Shown piece by piece: positions 1-10,358 of a DNA stretch of 40,246 nucleotides (position 1 is its first letter; each line of letters starts with the position of its first letter). The notes under the pieces are model-generated. The model was given only the letters and a program-made list of their open reading frames with translations, had not been told where the DNA came from and searched no databases. The translations under genes were made by a program, and so were the position numbers. Origin of the DNA: Ophioceras dolichostomum (Eukaryota > Ascomycota > Sordariomycetes > Magnaporthales > Ophioceraceae); the NCBI GenBank assembly GCA_003049485.1, contig PYST01000351.1, positions 1-40,246 of the forward strand, in the 5' to 3' direction.

Positions 1-2185
1 ATGTACCGCTTGCCGCCTGCCGCCCGCCGCCCGCCGCCCGCCGCCCAACTAGGCTGGCAATACGGCCACAATACTTAGATCCCAGTTCAGGAGAACCACC
101 CAGCAGATTGGAGTATCTCGCTGGGGCCATGTCTGCCTTTCAAACAACAACATCGGACGAGGAAAACAACAACCAGTGCAAACATTTTTTCGTGTTGGCG
201 CAAACAGACTAACGTGGTATTGCTGGCGATCTTTCGATGGTTGCTTGCTTGTGATTGTCCGTGATTGTCACCCTGCCCTTCCCCAATTCTCGTTGCGTTG
301 GCGCTCTGGGTCCAGAGCCGCCCAATCAGGGCGTCAAGAGGGTCGCCCGAGGCTCTGACTGGCTATCACCTGCAGAGGCCCTCGTCAAGGTGGTGTCCCA
401 ATATCGACCGCTCACCAGTCAGATGGTCAGGACCTCTCCCAACAGAGACGTCTCGGAGAGTCTGGCAAGTCTGGTCGGCCGCAAAGAGGATAGTTTGGGG
501 GCCACTTTTTCTGAAGCTCTCAAGCATTGCTGAGTTCGTCATAAGTCTGCCCCGGAAGGCTAGCCCGCCACGGCTATGCGCCGGCGACCTGCATGAAGTT
601 TGGACAATATCGTCCAGCCTGGCCGTATGTAATAATCATCATTTCGATGAACTCCTCTATGACCTCTGGAGGTATCACAACCGAATCGTACGGCTGGAAA
701 ATGAGAATAGCTACCACAGTAAGGGGAGAAGAAGGAATGGAACGGAAGTGAGAATACCGAGAACAGCCACTTACTACGAAGACGCGAATGGATTCCCATC
801 GTCCGAAGGCTAGCATGGCACTCGGCCAACACAACGGCCACCAAACAGGCAGGCAGACAGACAGGGCTCTTTGTTGGCGGCTAATTCGGTGCCTCTCTGC
901 GCTTGCGGTTGTGCTGCTGTCCGTTCAGTGCTCATGTTGAGTGGTGGCACAGCGCTGTGCCGGATGCTGACGACACCGGCAAGCCCCACCACACAGCAGT
1001 CGTCACTGTGGGGCACTCCGCTAACGGGTGACTGGCCGACTGGCGGTAAAGCTCCATAGCCCATCGTCAGGGCAGTTGTCAGGGCAGGGCATGGCTTTGC
1101 AAGGGCAGCCAGCCTACTGGACTCATGCACTCTTCATGCTGTGGTCCCTGACTGCCAGCACCCTCCCTGCTAAGTGCCCGCCCAGATGCCTGGCCCCTGA
1201 CCCTGCAACCGTGCCTTAGCATGCCGCCACTGCACCCTCGAGACCTAAAAGACCCCCCTGATAGTGAGAATTGACGATTCACACGGAGCGACATCTCGAT
1301 TCACCTCCCCACTATCACCACGCCTTTCCGGTAGATCGCCCATCACGCGGCGGCTACAGGTTATGTGCTGTTCCCTCGATTCCGGCCTCAATACCTAAAT
1401 TTCATCGAGCTTTGCGAGCGCATGAATCGAGAGACGCGTCGACCGCACTGATCAAACACGTCTGATAATAACCTCTATTTTTCTTCTTTTTCTTCTTTTT
1501 CTTTATTTCTGCCTGCTTGCCTGTTTAACTGGCCAGTCCTGCCTGGTGCCTCGCTTTGGCCGTGCTCGCATCTCCATCTCCAATCCCAATCTCACCCACC
1601 CCCTCCACCTCGCTCCCCCGCCTCATCGGCCCACGATCACCCAAGTGGCGCCAAGTCGCACAAATACTGAACACCACGGCGAACCGAAACAACCGGCCAG
1701 CATTCACCCCGATAGCCAGGACATAAGGGACAGTATGACAACGCAGGCTTTCATCCCTGGCGAACACACTCTGGCCCAGTAGCTCGGAAGCGACCATCAG
1801 ACTCCGTACCTGTTGCCTCCCGAGCCTGTGCAGTGAGCCAAATCGCCAAACCTGCGTCATCCATCTCCGCTCCGCCGTTTTCGCCGGCCCAATCCGTTGG
1901 GTACCTACGCTATACCTACCGCCTGCCTCCACTCACGACGCACGAGGAACCGTCTGAGAACGCGAAAACCACCAGCGACAGTGCTGTGCGATCCTCTGTC
2001 CCATACCTCGAGGCGCGGGCCAGCTTTCTGCCGATTTCGACGGCTTGCGACGATCGCACCTTATTTTGGGGATCCGGCAGAGGACCTGCTGAGGAACTTC
2101 TTTTCTCGTGGCCCTGTAGGAGAGAAGAGAGTCATATACGAGCGAGTGCACACCTCGAGCTCCCACTCGACCATCGCCGCCCAAG
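1..2185. other. Upstream region of bro1, no supported gene
   Basis: No reading frame here shows convincing protein character, matched splice sites or a recognisable domain. It holds a GC-rich GCCGCCC repeat (about 12-47) and a pyrimidine run around 1478-1510. The final few hundred bases probably include the promoter and 5' leader of the BRO1 gene that starts at 2186. The longest open frame (265-813, plus strand) begins at a GTG and has no support. Confidence 0.6.
12..47. repeat. GCCGCCC low-complexity repeat
   Basis: Imperfect tandem copies of GCCGCCC near the left edge of the window. It lies far from any gene; no function is inferred. Confidence 0.7.
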
Positions 2186-5100
2186 ATGACGCAGACACCA
2201 ATGATCTCGGTGCCCCTAAAAGCCACCAACGAGATCGACTGGGTGGCTCCTCTGAAGAACTACATCCAGAATACGTACGGCGACGACCCGGAGCGATATG
2301 CAGAAGAATGTGTGGCCCTCAACCGCTTGCGCCAGGATATGCGGGGTGCTGGTAAGGACAGCACAGCCGGCCGGGATCTGCTCTACCGGTACTACGGACA
2401 GTTGGAGCTACTGGACTTGCGATTCCCGGTCGACGAGCAGCACATTAAGATCTCGTTTACATGGTGCGTTTATACTTCATGATCCGAGAAACGGGGAGGC
2501 CGGGTGCCAGGGGAGGGCCCCAGGACGAAGAAGAGGAAGCGGGGGAACACAAAGTTGACGATGTTGATGTTTCGGGAGAGGTACCTCGGAAATATTAACT
2601 GACCTTTCTGAGTCGCCGCTGGAATTACAGGTTCGATGCCTTCACGCACAAGTCCACCTCGCAGTACTCTCTGGCCTTCGAGAAGGCGTCCATCATATTC
2701 AACATCTCGGCGGTGCTGTCATGCCATGCCGCACACCAGGCCCGCGCGGAGGAGGTCGGCCTGAAGACCGCATACCACTCCTTCCAGGCGTCTGCCGGCA
2801 TGTTCACGTACATCAACGAGAACTTCCTGCACGCACCCTCGGCCGACTTGAGCAGAGACACTGTCAAGTCGCTAATATCCATCATGCTGGCACAGGCACA
2901 GGAGGTGTTCCTGGAAAAACAGATCACGGACCAGAAGAAAGTTGGATTGCTGGCAAAGCTCTCCAGCCAGGCCCACTCGCTATACTTCCAGGCCATAGAG
3001 GGTATCCAGGAGAATGTGAACAAGGCCGTGTTCGAAAAAGTCTGGCTACTGTTCGTCCAGGTACGCGATCCTACGATGCCGCTCCTTGGGTTCCCGGGTC
3101 CATGGGGAACACTGGGCGAGCCCTCCACTGCTGAGAACGCTGAGAACAGTCTACAGAGTCGAGGAGGCTCGAGTGAGCACAAAAAAACACAGTCAATGAG
3201 CTAACAGCCCCTACCTCCACTCCATTCCAGGTTAAATCCTCCTTGTTGAACTCCATGGCGCAGTATTATCAAGCCTTAGCGGATGATGACGCGAACTCGC
3301 ACGGCCTGGCAGTCGCCAGGCTCCAGGTTGCTGAAAACGCTGCGAGAGAGGCCAACAGGATCGCCAGCAACTTCCCGGGGACTGTCCCACCCAACTCGAA
3401 CCTCACAAACGAGACCGGGCCTCTCCTGTCCGAGTTAACCAGGAGGCACATGACCACCGTGGGGGAGAAACTCAGGGAGCTGATGAAGGACAACGACTAC
3501 ATCTACCATCAAACCGTGCCTGCCGAGGCTGCCGTTCCACCCGTGCCGAAGCTCCCGGCAGCAAAACCGATTCCCGTCAGCGAGCTGTATGCGGGCCAGG
3601 ATATCCAGCGCATCACGGGACCGGACCTGTTTTCCAAGATCGTGCCGCTCGCGGTCACCGAGTCAGCGAGTCTGTACGACGAGGAGAAGGCGAAGCTTGT
3701 GAGGGCCGAGACAGAGCGTGTGGATCTGGCCAACAGCGAGATGGCGGCGAGCCTGGACTACCTCAGGCTTCCTGGGGCGTTGCAGGTTCTCAAGGGCGGC
3801 TTCGACCAAGACGTATCTCCTGATGAGGACTTCAGGACATGGTGTGTCGATGTGGCCGATCACGAGAATCCCACAGCCATCTTCGATTCACTGAGGACGG
3901 AGAAAGACGCGATAGTGGCACTCCTAGATCGCAGCTCCCGGCAGCTGGACATGGAGGAGCATGTATGCGAGAAGATGCGGTCAAAGTATGAGGGTGAATG
4001 GACGCAGCAGCCCAGTGCGCGACTGACGACGACGCTGCGCGGAGACATACGCAACTACCGGGAGGCGCTCGAGGAGGCGGCCAAGAGTGATGGCCAACTG
4101 GCAACGAAGCTGCGGCAGAGCATCAACGAGTTCGATGACATGCGCTCGGCGGCACAACACGGCGAGATCGACGCTTTCTTCCAGCGGGCGATCAACAAGG
4201 CTCGTGGCAAGTCGAGCAATTCCAACAGCCCGGCGGGTAGCGGCGAGCAGAACCTCCTGGACGCGGACTTTGACGATGGCAGCCCCAGCGTCATGGGGCA
4301 GATCAACAAGGTCGAGGAGATCCTGAAGAGACTGAATCTTCTGAAGCGGGAAAGGAACCAGGTCCTGAAGGATCTCAAGGACAAGGTAAATTTCATGTGC
4401 CTGTACCTTTCTGGCCTGGTGCCTTCCTTCTTCTCTTGTATTTTTTTCGATGCACTAACACCCAAATACAGGCACACAACGATGACATCTCTCAGATCCT
4501 GATCCTAAACAAGAAGTCTATCGCCAACTACGAGTCACAGCTGTTCCAGTCCGAACTTGAGAAGTTCAGGCCACACCAGAACCGGCTGGTGCAGGCGAAT
4601 CACAAGCAGGCCGCTCTGATGAAGGAACTGACGGTGACGTTCAACAACCTGCTGCAGGATAAGAGGGTCAAGGCGGAGCAGAGCAAGTACGAGTCGATAC
4701 AGAGGCAGCGGAGTGCGGTGGTCAACCGCTACAAGCGTGCCTACCAGGAATTCCTCGACCTGGAAGCTGGCCTGCAGAGCGCCAAGAGGTGGTACGCTGA
4801 GATGAAGGAGACGGTCGAGAGCCTCGAGAAGAACGTAGAGGCCTTCGTGAACAACCGCCGCGCCGAGGGTGCTCAGCTCCTCAACCAGATCGAGCAGGAC
4901 CGTGCGGCCAGCAAGGCCTCCCAGGCCGAACTGGAGCGGGAGCGCTTGCGCGGTTTAATGGAGCGCATGAACGTCGACGCGCCGACGCCATCCTCACCAC
5001 CGCCCAAACCAGCGGGCTCTGGCTCAGGCCGGCCGGTGCCCACTCCGCTGTTTTCAGCCGGCGCGGCCCCGAGATACCCGCAGACAAACTTCGCCGGCCA

Positions 5101-5683
5101 GTACCAGGTACCCAGCTCGCCGCCCCCTAACCAGGCCTACATGCACCAGCAATCATCACCACCGTCGCAGCACCAGTCCCAGCAGCAGCCACTACAGTAC
5201 GGCCAACAGCCGGCCTACAATCCAAGCGCCCATGGCCGCATGCCTGGCCCCACTTCTCCCGCCCCGACCCAGACCAGCTTCGGCATGTCAGCAATGCGCC
5301 CGCCGGGAACGCCAGGTCCTGCCTCGCCGCCCCCTAGCCAGACGACCTTCTCCCTCCAACAGCCAACCCGGCCATTCAGCACCTACGGCAACCCGAACGC
5401 GCCCCCGACGCCGAACCAACAGCAGCACTTCGTGTCAGCTAGCTTTGTGCCCCCACCACCGCCTCCGGGCCCGCCGCCTCTGGGGCCTCAGCAAACGTAC
5501 CACACGGGGTCAATGGACTACCTCGGATTCACACCTGGGGCCCGGCCTGGATCGTCCCAGCAGCACCAGCATCCATACCCGCAGCAGTCGTACCATCAAC
5601 AGCAACAGCAACAACCACAACAACAGCAACAGCAACAGCAACAGCCGGCGGATCCATGGGCGGGGCTAAACGCTTGGAAGTGA
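2186..5683 (+). CDS. bro1: BRO1 vacuolar protein-sorting protein (Alix homologue)
   Basis: Four exons, 2186-2463, 2631-3060, 3231-4385 and 4472-5683, give 1024 aa, close to the usual length of filamentous-fungal BRO1. Introns of 167, 170 and 86 nt have GT-AG ends and join in frame. The start ATG has a good context (CCAAGATGA). Residues about 5-390 form the BRO1 domain, beginning with PMISVPLKATNEIDW, typical of BRO1 rather than PalA/Rim20. Residues about 400-740 are helical/coiled and match the Alix-type V domain. The remaining ~280 residues are Pro/Gln-rich with a polyQ run near the end. BRO1 is known to bind Snf7 of ESCRT-III on endosomes and recruit the deubiquitinase Doa4 during multivesicular body sorting; that role is transferred from the family. 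The gene is a separate unit on the plus strand. Confidence 0.96.
5598..5645 (+). repeat. CAA/CAG repeat encoding the polyQ tail of BRO1
   Basis: Mixed CAA and CAG codons encode a near-pure glutamine run just before the BRO1 stop codon. The codon mixing makes it less slippage-prone than a pure CAG tract. It belongs to the disordered Pro/Gln-rich tail. Confidence 0.85.
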
Positions 5684-6253
5684 CCCAAACGCGCCAGGCT
5701 CGGGGACACAAATTCTCTTCACACCAGACTTTCCACGCGGCAGCGGGAGACCGACATGCATACCTAGGTATCCACCCACACTAGGAGGAACAAGGAGGGA
5801 CGTGGGAAGGTATCTCACGAACAGATCACGAGACAAGGGACCAATCAAGGTAGCATTCATGGACGACCGACATGAGACACGAGCGAACGAATGAGATGGT
5901 ACAAAGACTGGAGGGCCCTGGTGGGAGGGTGGGTGGTGTTTATACGCGTCAAGTGCCTTTTCCGGCGGGAGGTAGGAGGTATAGGTGGTACGTTAGTCAA
6001 ATATGAACCTTTGGCAACAACTACTTCGTATTATTAACGATAGTGAAGCAAACATTGTTGGACACCCCGAAGTACTATAGAGGAAAAGGGTCATGGATGA
6101 TAACTTAAGGTAAGACAGAACTCCCAGAACATCGCAACCTCACTTCCTATCCTCTCTTCCCCTCTCCTCTCCTATCCGCTCCCAGTCCTCTCTCATCCTC
6201 TCTCATCCTCTCCCTTAGCTACTATTACGTGCCCCTTGCCCTAGCGTTGTGTC
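5684..6253. other. Intergenic region between convergent bro1 and the Cys-rich gene
   Basis: About 570 bp between the bro1 stop codon and the stop codon of the minus-strand Cys-rich exon. It should hold both 3' untranslated regions. A TACCTAGGTA palindrome lies at 5761-5770. A pyrimidine-rich block rich in CTCTC and CATCCTCT units covers about 6141-6216. No coding frame is seen. Confidence 0.6.
6141..6216. repeat. CT-rich polypyrimidine block
   Basis: Runs of CCTCT/CTCTC with a CATCCTCTCT unit repeated. Read on the minus strand it is a purine-rich tract just downstream of the Cys-rich gene. Confidence 0.6.
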
Positions 6254-6487
6254 TTAGTCCTCCGACGAGGCATCCGACACGGACTGATCGCTTTCATCAC
6301 TCGTCGGTGGGGTGACTTGTGGGGGCGCGTGCTGGGGGCAGTAGTCGTTCAATGTCTCGTCAAGGTTCTCGTTGTAGACCGTGTTGGCCCCTGTGCACCG
6401 GGTTGTGCAGTTGGGTCCCTGCTGGAACCCAGGTTGATCACACCCACAACCGGTGTAATGGATCGTGTACGTGAAGCACCTGCTGGG
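6254..6487 (-). CDS. Small Cys-rich hypothetical protein, terminal exon (partial)
   Basis: A 78-codon open frame on the minus strand ends in TAA at 6256-6254. It begins at a good acceptor (TTAAC branch-like sequence, then TTCTCGCGCAG) at 6488-6489. It contains no ATG, and the frame is closed by TAA just upstream of the acceptor, so at least one earlier exon exists that I could not place. The product has a Cys pattern with the core HYTGCGCDQPGF, then NCTTRC and later DYCPQH, followed by an acidic Ser/Asp-rich tail ending SVSDASSED. The pattern resembles small Cys-containing hypothetical proteins of Pezizomycotina; I know of no assigned function. The Cys spacing could bind zinc or form disulphides. 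It is convergent with bro1. Confidence 0.6.
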   Translation of the reverse strand, partial: PSRCFTYTIHYTGCGCDQPGFQQGPNCTTRCTGANTVYNENLDETLNDYCPQHAPPQVTPPTSDESDQSVSDASSED

Positions 6488-7578
6488 CTGCGCGAGAAGA
6501 TGTTAATTTGGGTTGGTGCATATTCAGGGGTAATAGTGCTGGGTCGAGAGATAGATCAGGGTGAGATGGTCAATACCTGCCTGACAGTGAGGGATCGATG
6601 CAAGTCCTGGGTGGGTGGTAGGGAGGCTGGTAGGTTGGGAGGCTGGGAGGTGAGGAGGGGAAGGCAGGTAAGCAGGTCAGGTTTCTCTCGGTATACCGAT
6701 CTTGGTGAGCAATGGATCAGGTTCTTTTCCCTCCACCTGGCTGTCCAGCACCTGTGAGGGTGATGAGGGCCGAAATGTTTCTAGGAATTGCTTATGAGAT
6801 ATGGGAGCAGGCAAGGGCTGAGCGAGAAGAGGGAAGGAAGAGGATGGGAAGCCAGAGGCAGAGGGCAGGGACAGGACGAGCAGGAAACATTATAACATGT
6901 CTATGAGGGGTTTTGTATTGGATGCCAGTCCCACCGGTCGAACGCCCATGTGGTATTAGAAGGTCAGGCGCCGGCCAGCAGGCCACCCACTCGTCAATGT
7001 CCAGCGAAGCGAGAGGGTTGAGGTCGTGGGCAGGCGGCCGTAGCTACCCTGCAGCAAATGTGCATCCCGTTCCGGTTCACCGATTGGAATTGATGCCCAA
7101 CACTGCATACGGATGCGTCCTTAATAGAAAGTGCATGCTTCTTGTCTCACCAACAGCGCGTCAGGACCAATGGCTGCATTGGCTTGCCTCGATAATGTGG
7201 TGAGGCTGGCCTGGCGAGCTTGGTTCGACATTTCGCCCGACCAACATGCATGGTTTTATCAGATGAAGTTGCTAGATGATATCCCGACTAGGTACCTAAG
7301 GCAGTTGAAAAGAGAAGGAAGCAAAAGAAATCGTTACAATATGCTGGGCAGGTTCTATGTATTGAGAGATGCCCGGGGGTCCAACTTACAAAAATGCACA
7401 TGTAAGACGGTGGCCTGTGTGAGAGAGCCCGTGAGGCTTCCCACGTGCAACAACCCGACAGCCTGTTATATGGCGTCACAACACACTCTCGCCCACAACC
7501 GACAGCCAACTACAACACATCAACTTGGCAATGTCCTCGACGCCACCCTGATGACAACTTCGACCAGAAACCCCAATC
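6488..7578. other. Intergenic region with unresolved 5' exon(s) of the Cys-rich gene
   Basis: About 1.1 kb between the divergent Cys-rich gene (minus) and the 226-aa gene (plus). The missing start exon of the Cys-rich gene should lie here. Minus-strand ATGs occur at about 6889, 6897 and 6949, and a plausible donor (CAG|GTATTG) lies near 6580, but no combination joined convincingly. The promoter of the plus-strand gene should be in the right-hand part. Confidence 0.5.
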
Positions 7579-8344
7579 ATGGCTCCCGTACGCTATGTTA
7601 TTCAATCGCGAGACGTCGACCTCGTCGACCCGGCTGATCCTGGCGCGGCTCCCGAGAACGTGGCGCCGATTGTCCAGAAAGTGGTCTCTCGCGAGGCTTT
7701 AGACAAGGACAAGGTGGAACTGCTGAGCATAATGGGCGGGTTCAAATACAGCTACATCGCGTTCGACTACGACAACCCCGACCACGCCAGATGCAAAACC
7801 GTCGGGTTCCGGGTGCGAGGCAGGCAACACCTCAACAAGCTCCGGCCCATCAACATCCCCGGGGACTATGTTCATAGGCTCGTACAAATAGGGAAGGGAC
7901 ATCGCTATCCCAAGATATCTGTGAGTATCAACTAGCGCACACACAGTATACGGTCCTCGTGGGTGGGCCGGGTCCCAATGCTGACGAGGGAGCCGTTACT
8001 GTTAGTGGAGCATTAAGAAGCCAGACCCAAGAGACAACGGGAAGGGGAAGGACGACGAAAATCTAAAAGTTGATCGTCTAAACGAAGGAAGCCCAACTCG
8101 GGAGCCTGCAGCCGAAGGGAAGCCCAAAGAAGTCGAGGCGGGGCAGGAGAACGAAGGAGGCCAGGACGAGACTGCTGAGAAGGCTTCAGAAACGATTGTT
8201 CAAGAAGTAACTTTGGCCGAGGGTCAGCAGAGCAACGGCGACAATAAGGCACTAAAAGCCGATGAAAGCACGGATGAGTCTGAGGACATCGCGGCGCCGG
8301 CTTCACTACCTGAAGCAATTCGGAAAATGGACGCGGAGGACTGA
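7579..8344 (+). CDS. Hypothetical protein, 226 aa, folded N-terminus and charged tail
   Basis: Two exons, 7579-7920 and 8006-8344, separated by an 85-nt GT-AG intron, phase 0, give 226 aa. The start ATG sits in CAATCATGGCT, a strong context. Residues 1 to about 125 look like a compact domain with alternating hydrophobic residues, including GFKYSYIAFDYDNPDHARC and IPGDYVHRLVQIGKGHRYP. From about residue 118 onward the chain turns into a Lys/Glu/Asp-rich, probably disordered tail ending in RKMDAED. There is no signal peptide or membrane segment. I do not recognise the family. The gene lies 381 bp upstream of aps2 on the same strand as a separate unit. The exon structure is well supported; the function is unknown. 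Confidence 0.82.
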
Positions 8345-8725
8345 GCATGAGGAACAAGGCATTCTGGAGTGTGCAAGGGGAGTTGGCACTTGGGCTTATC
8401 GGGATGGATGGGTGGTGATGCATAGGTGGGCAGTCATTGATGGATACATTTGCAATTCCCTGTCGAGGACACCTTAGACGGTGAGAGAGGCTATAGAAAT
8501 TGTGAAGACACACAAACCACCGAGATATCCGGCCGGTATGCGTCTTGGTGATTGATTGCGCTGATGTACCCAGGCTGTCAAGGGTTAGGGTTATCACAAG
8601 CCGCTGCGACTCTGGCTGCGGGCAAGCAGGCCTATCCAATTCCACTTAATTTCAACCTCGACCGTCAAGGCCGAACCCGCCATGCGCACACCAGCACCAG
8701 CGCAGCAAGCCAGGCCACCGCAGAC
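8345..8725. other. Intergenic region upstream of aps2
   Basis: Short spacer of 381 bp carrying the 3' end of the 226-aa gene and the promoter/leader of aps2. No distinct motif or coding frame is seen. Confidence 0.6.
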
Positions 8726-9395
8726 ATGCTCTCGTTCATTCTGATCCAAAACCGACAGTAAGCAGAAACCCTAGACGACGTTCCTAAAAACGGGGAATCA
8801 CCCTACTAACGCTGTGGACTCTGGTAGGGGCAAGACCCGACTGGCGAAGTGGTATGTCCCCTACAGCGACGACGAGAAGATCAAGCTCAAAGGCGAGGTA
8901 CGTCGTCGGACTTCACGACTCCTCCTTTCTTTTGCCTCCCAAAATATTCCTTCTCCTCTTATACCTTCTCCTCCACCGTGTAGACTCGCCAATTCACAAA
9001 CTGACACACACACACACACACACACACCCGTTCCTTGTTCGGAACAAAACCACCAACCAAAACAGGTTCACCGACTCGTAGCCCCCCGCGACCAGAAATA
9101 CCAGTCCAACTTCGTCGAGTTCCGCAACAACAAGCTCGTCTACCGCCGCTACGCCGGCCTCTTCTTCTGCGCCTGCGTCGACACCAACGACAACGAGCTC
9201 GCCTACCTCGAGGCGATCCACTTCTTCGTCGAGGTGCTCGACGCCTTCTTCGGCAACGTGTGCGAGCTCGACCTCGTCTTCAACTTCTACAAGGTCTACG
9301 CCATCCTGGACGAGGTCTTCCTCGCGGGCGAGATCGAGGAGACGAGCAAGACCGTCGTGCTCACGCGGCTGGAGCACCTGGATAAGCTGGAGTGA
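8726..9395 (+). CDS. aps2: AP-2 adaptor complex subunit sigma
   Basis: Three exons, 8726-8757, 8828-8897 and 9066-9395, give 143 aa, the standard length for AP sigma-2. Exon 1 encodes only MLSFILIQNR plus two bases. Both introns (70 and 168 nt) are GT-AG and in phase. The protein spans the whole clathrin adaptor small-chain (longin-like) fold, with GKTRLAKWYVPYSDDEK, YRRYAGLFFCACVD and the C-terminal LTRLEHLDKLE, all nearly identical to sigma-2 from animals and fungi. Sigma-2 is the small subunit of the AP-2 heterotetramer, which links cargo with dileucine signals to the endocytic coat at the plasma membrane. Intron 2 carries a CA microsatellite. Confidence 0.97.
9004..9027. repeat. CA dinucleotide microsatellite in aps2 intron 2
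   Basis: About twelve CA units inside the second intron of aps2, upstream of the 3' splice site at 9065. Being intronic, its length can vary without changing the protein. Confidence 0.9.
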
Positions 9396-10358
9396 TGGAT
9401 TGCAAAAGCAGGCAAGGGCAAGGCGAGCTAGGCGAGGCGAGGCAAGGCAAAGGCTGGGTCGGGTCGGCTTGGGGTGGGTGGCCTGGGGAGAGAAGAAGAA
9501 TCGCGGAAGGACGCGGAACGATATGTGTCGGAGATGGAGGTGGGAGAGGCCGATGGAGGCGGATTCTGTGCCCGCCTCCTCAGGATCGCTGGTGGACTGC
9601 CTAGATGCCCAGATGGGGGGCCGGGCTCAGTGGGAGCTGACGAATTCCGGCCTCGCGGGTCCGATGAAGCCAGGAGGCCAAGACTGGATGGCGGCGCTCT
9701 GTCCTTGCCCTCCCGCCAGTGGGCCAGGGAGGACAAGGCTGTTCGTCTATACTCGTTCGCACACCCGCGACGAGCCGTCCGTGTGGCCAGGACAGAGCCG
9801 CTCGGGATTTAGGCCACTCCCGATGCGCTTTTTCTGATGACCGTCTGTCAGGAAACAGGAGCGGGCATTCTGAGAGTACGGGGAACCCGGGGCCAGGCGT
9901 ACGGAGTTCTTGCTTGTGATTTTGACACAGATACCACGCGTTGATAGAACGTAACTGAAGGGATCTTCTGTTCATGCATGTCGAGGCCCTTTTGCACCCC
10001 TCCACGCTACTAACACAGCGACTTGGCCTGATTTACGGCTCTAACGAGCCGGGCCCGATGTTGCCCAGACCCCAACCCTTCGCGCCATACTGATGACTAG
10101 CCAGAGAAGACTCCACTCCTGCGGTCTGTTTCCTACCCTCCCGCCCAAGTATGCACGCACTGCGAACAAATTCCAATCCCAACAGCGTCACAAATGCTGA
10201 ACCGAACGAGTCCGATATCCGAAAACAAAGCCATCCCTTACAAGTACCTATCCATGGATCGTTCAAATCTCTCACCCGTCGCCAACTTTTCCTCTCTCTC
10301 TCTCCCTCTCTCTCCCTCTCTCTCTTCCCCCTTCCCTACCCAAATCCCACGCATGGTT
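9396..10358. other. Intergenic region between convergent aps2 and zinc-knuckle gene
   Basis: About 960 bp holding both 3' untranslated regions. Early sequence is rich in GGCAAGGCGAG-type repeats (about 9410-9450), and a CT-rich microsatellite lies at 10291-10330. No supported gene. Confidence 0.6.
10291..10330. repeat. CT microsatellite
   Basis: Imperfect (CTCTCC/CTCTCT) repeat about 30 bp beyond the stop codon of the zinc-knuckle gene. On that gene's strand it reads GAGAGA and probably lies in the 3' untranslated region. Confidence 0.8.

Noticed and set aside
265..813. 182-codon plus-strand frame near the left edge
   Set aside because: It opens with GTG, has no domain and no splice partner. 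An ATG at 594 starting MKFGQ recalls the start of SPX-domain proteins, but matching the rest would need a frameshift and the similarity is too slight.
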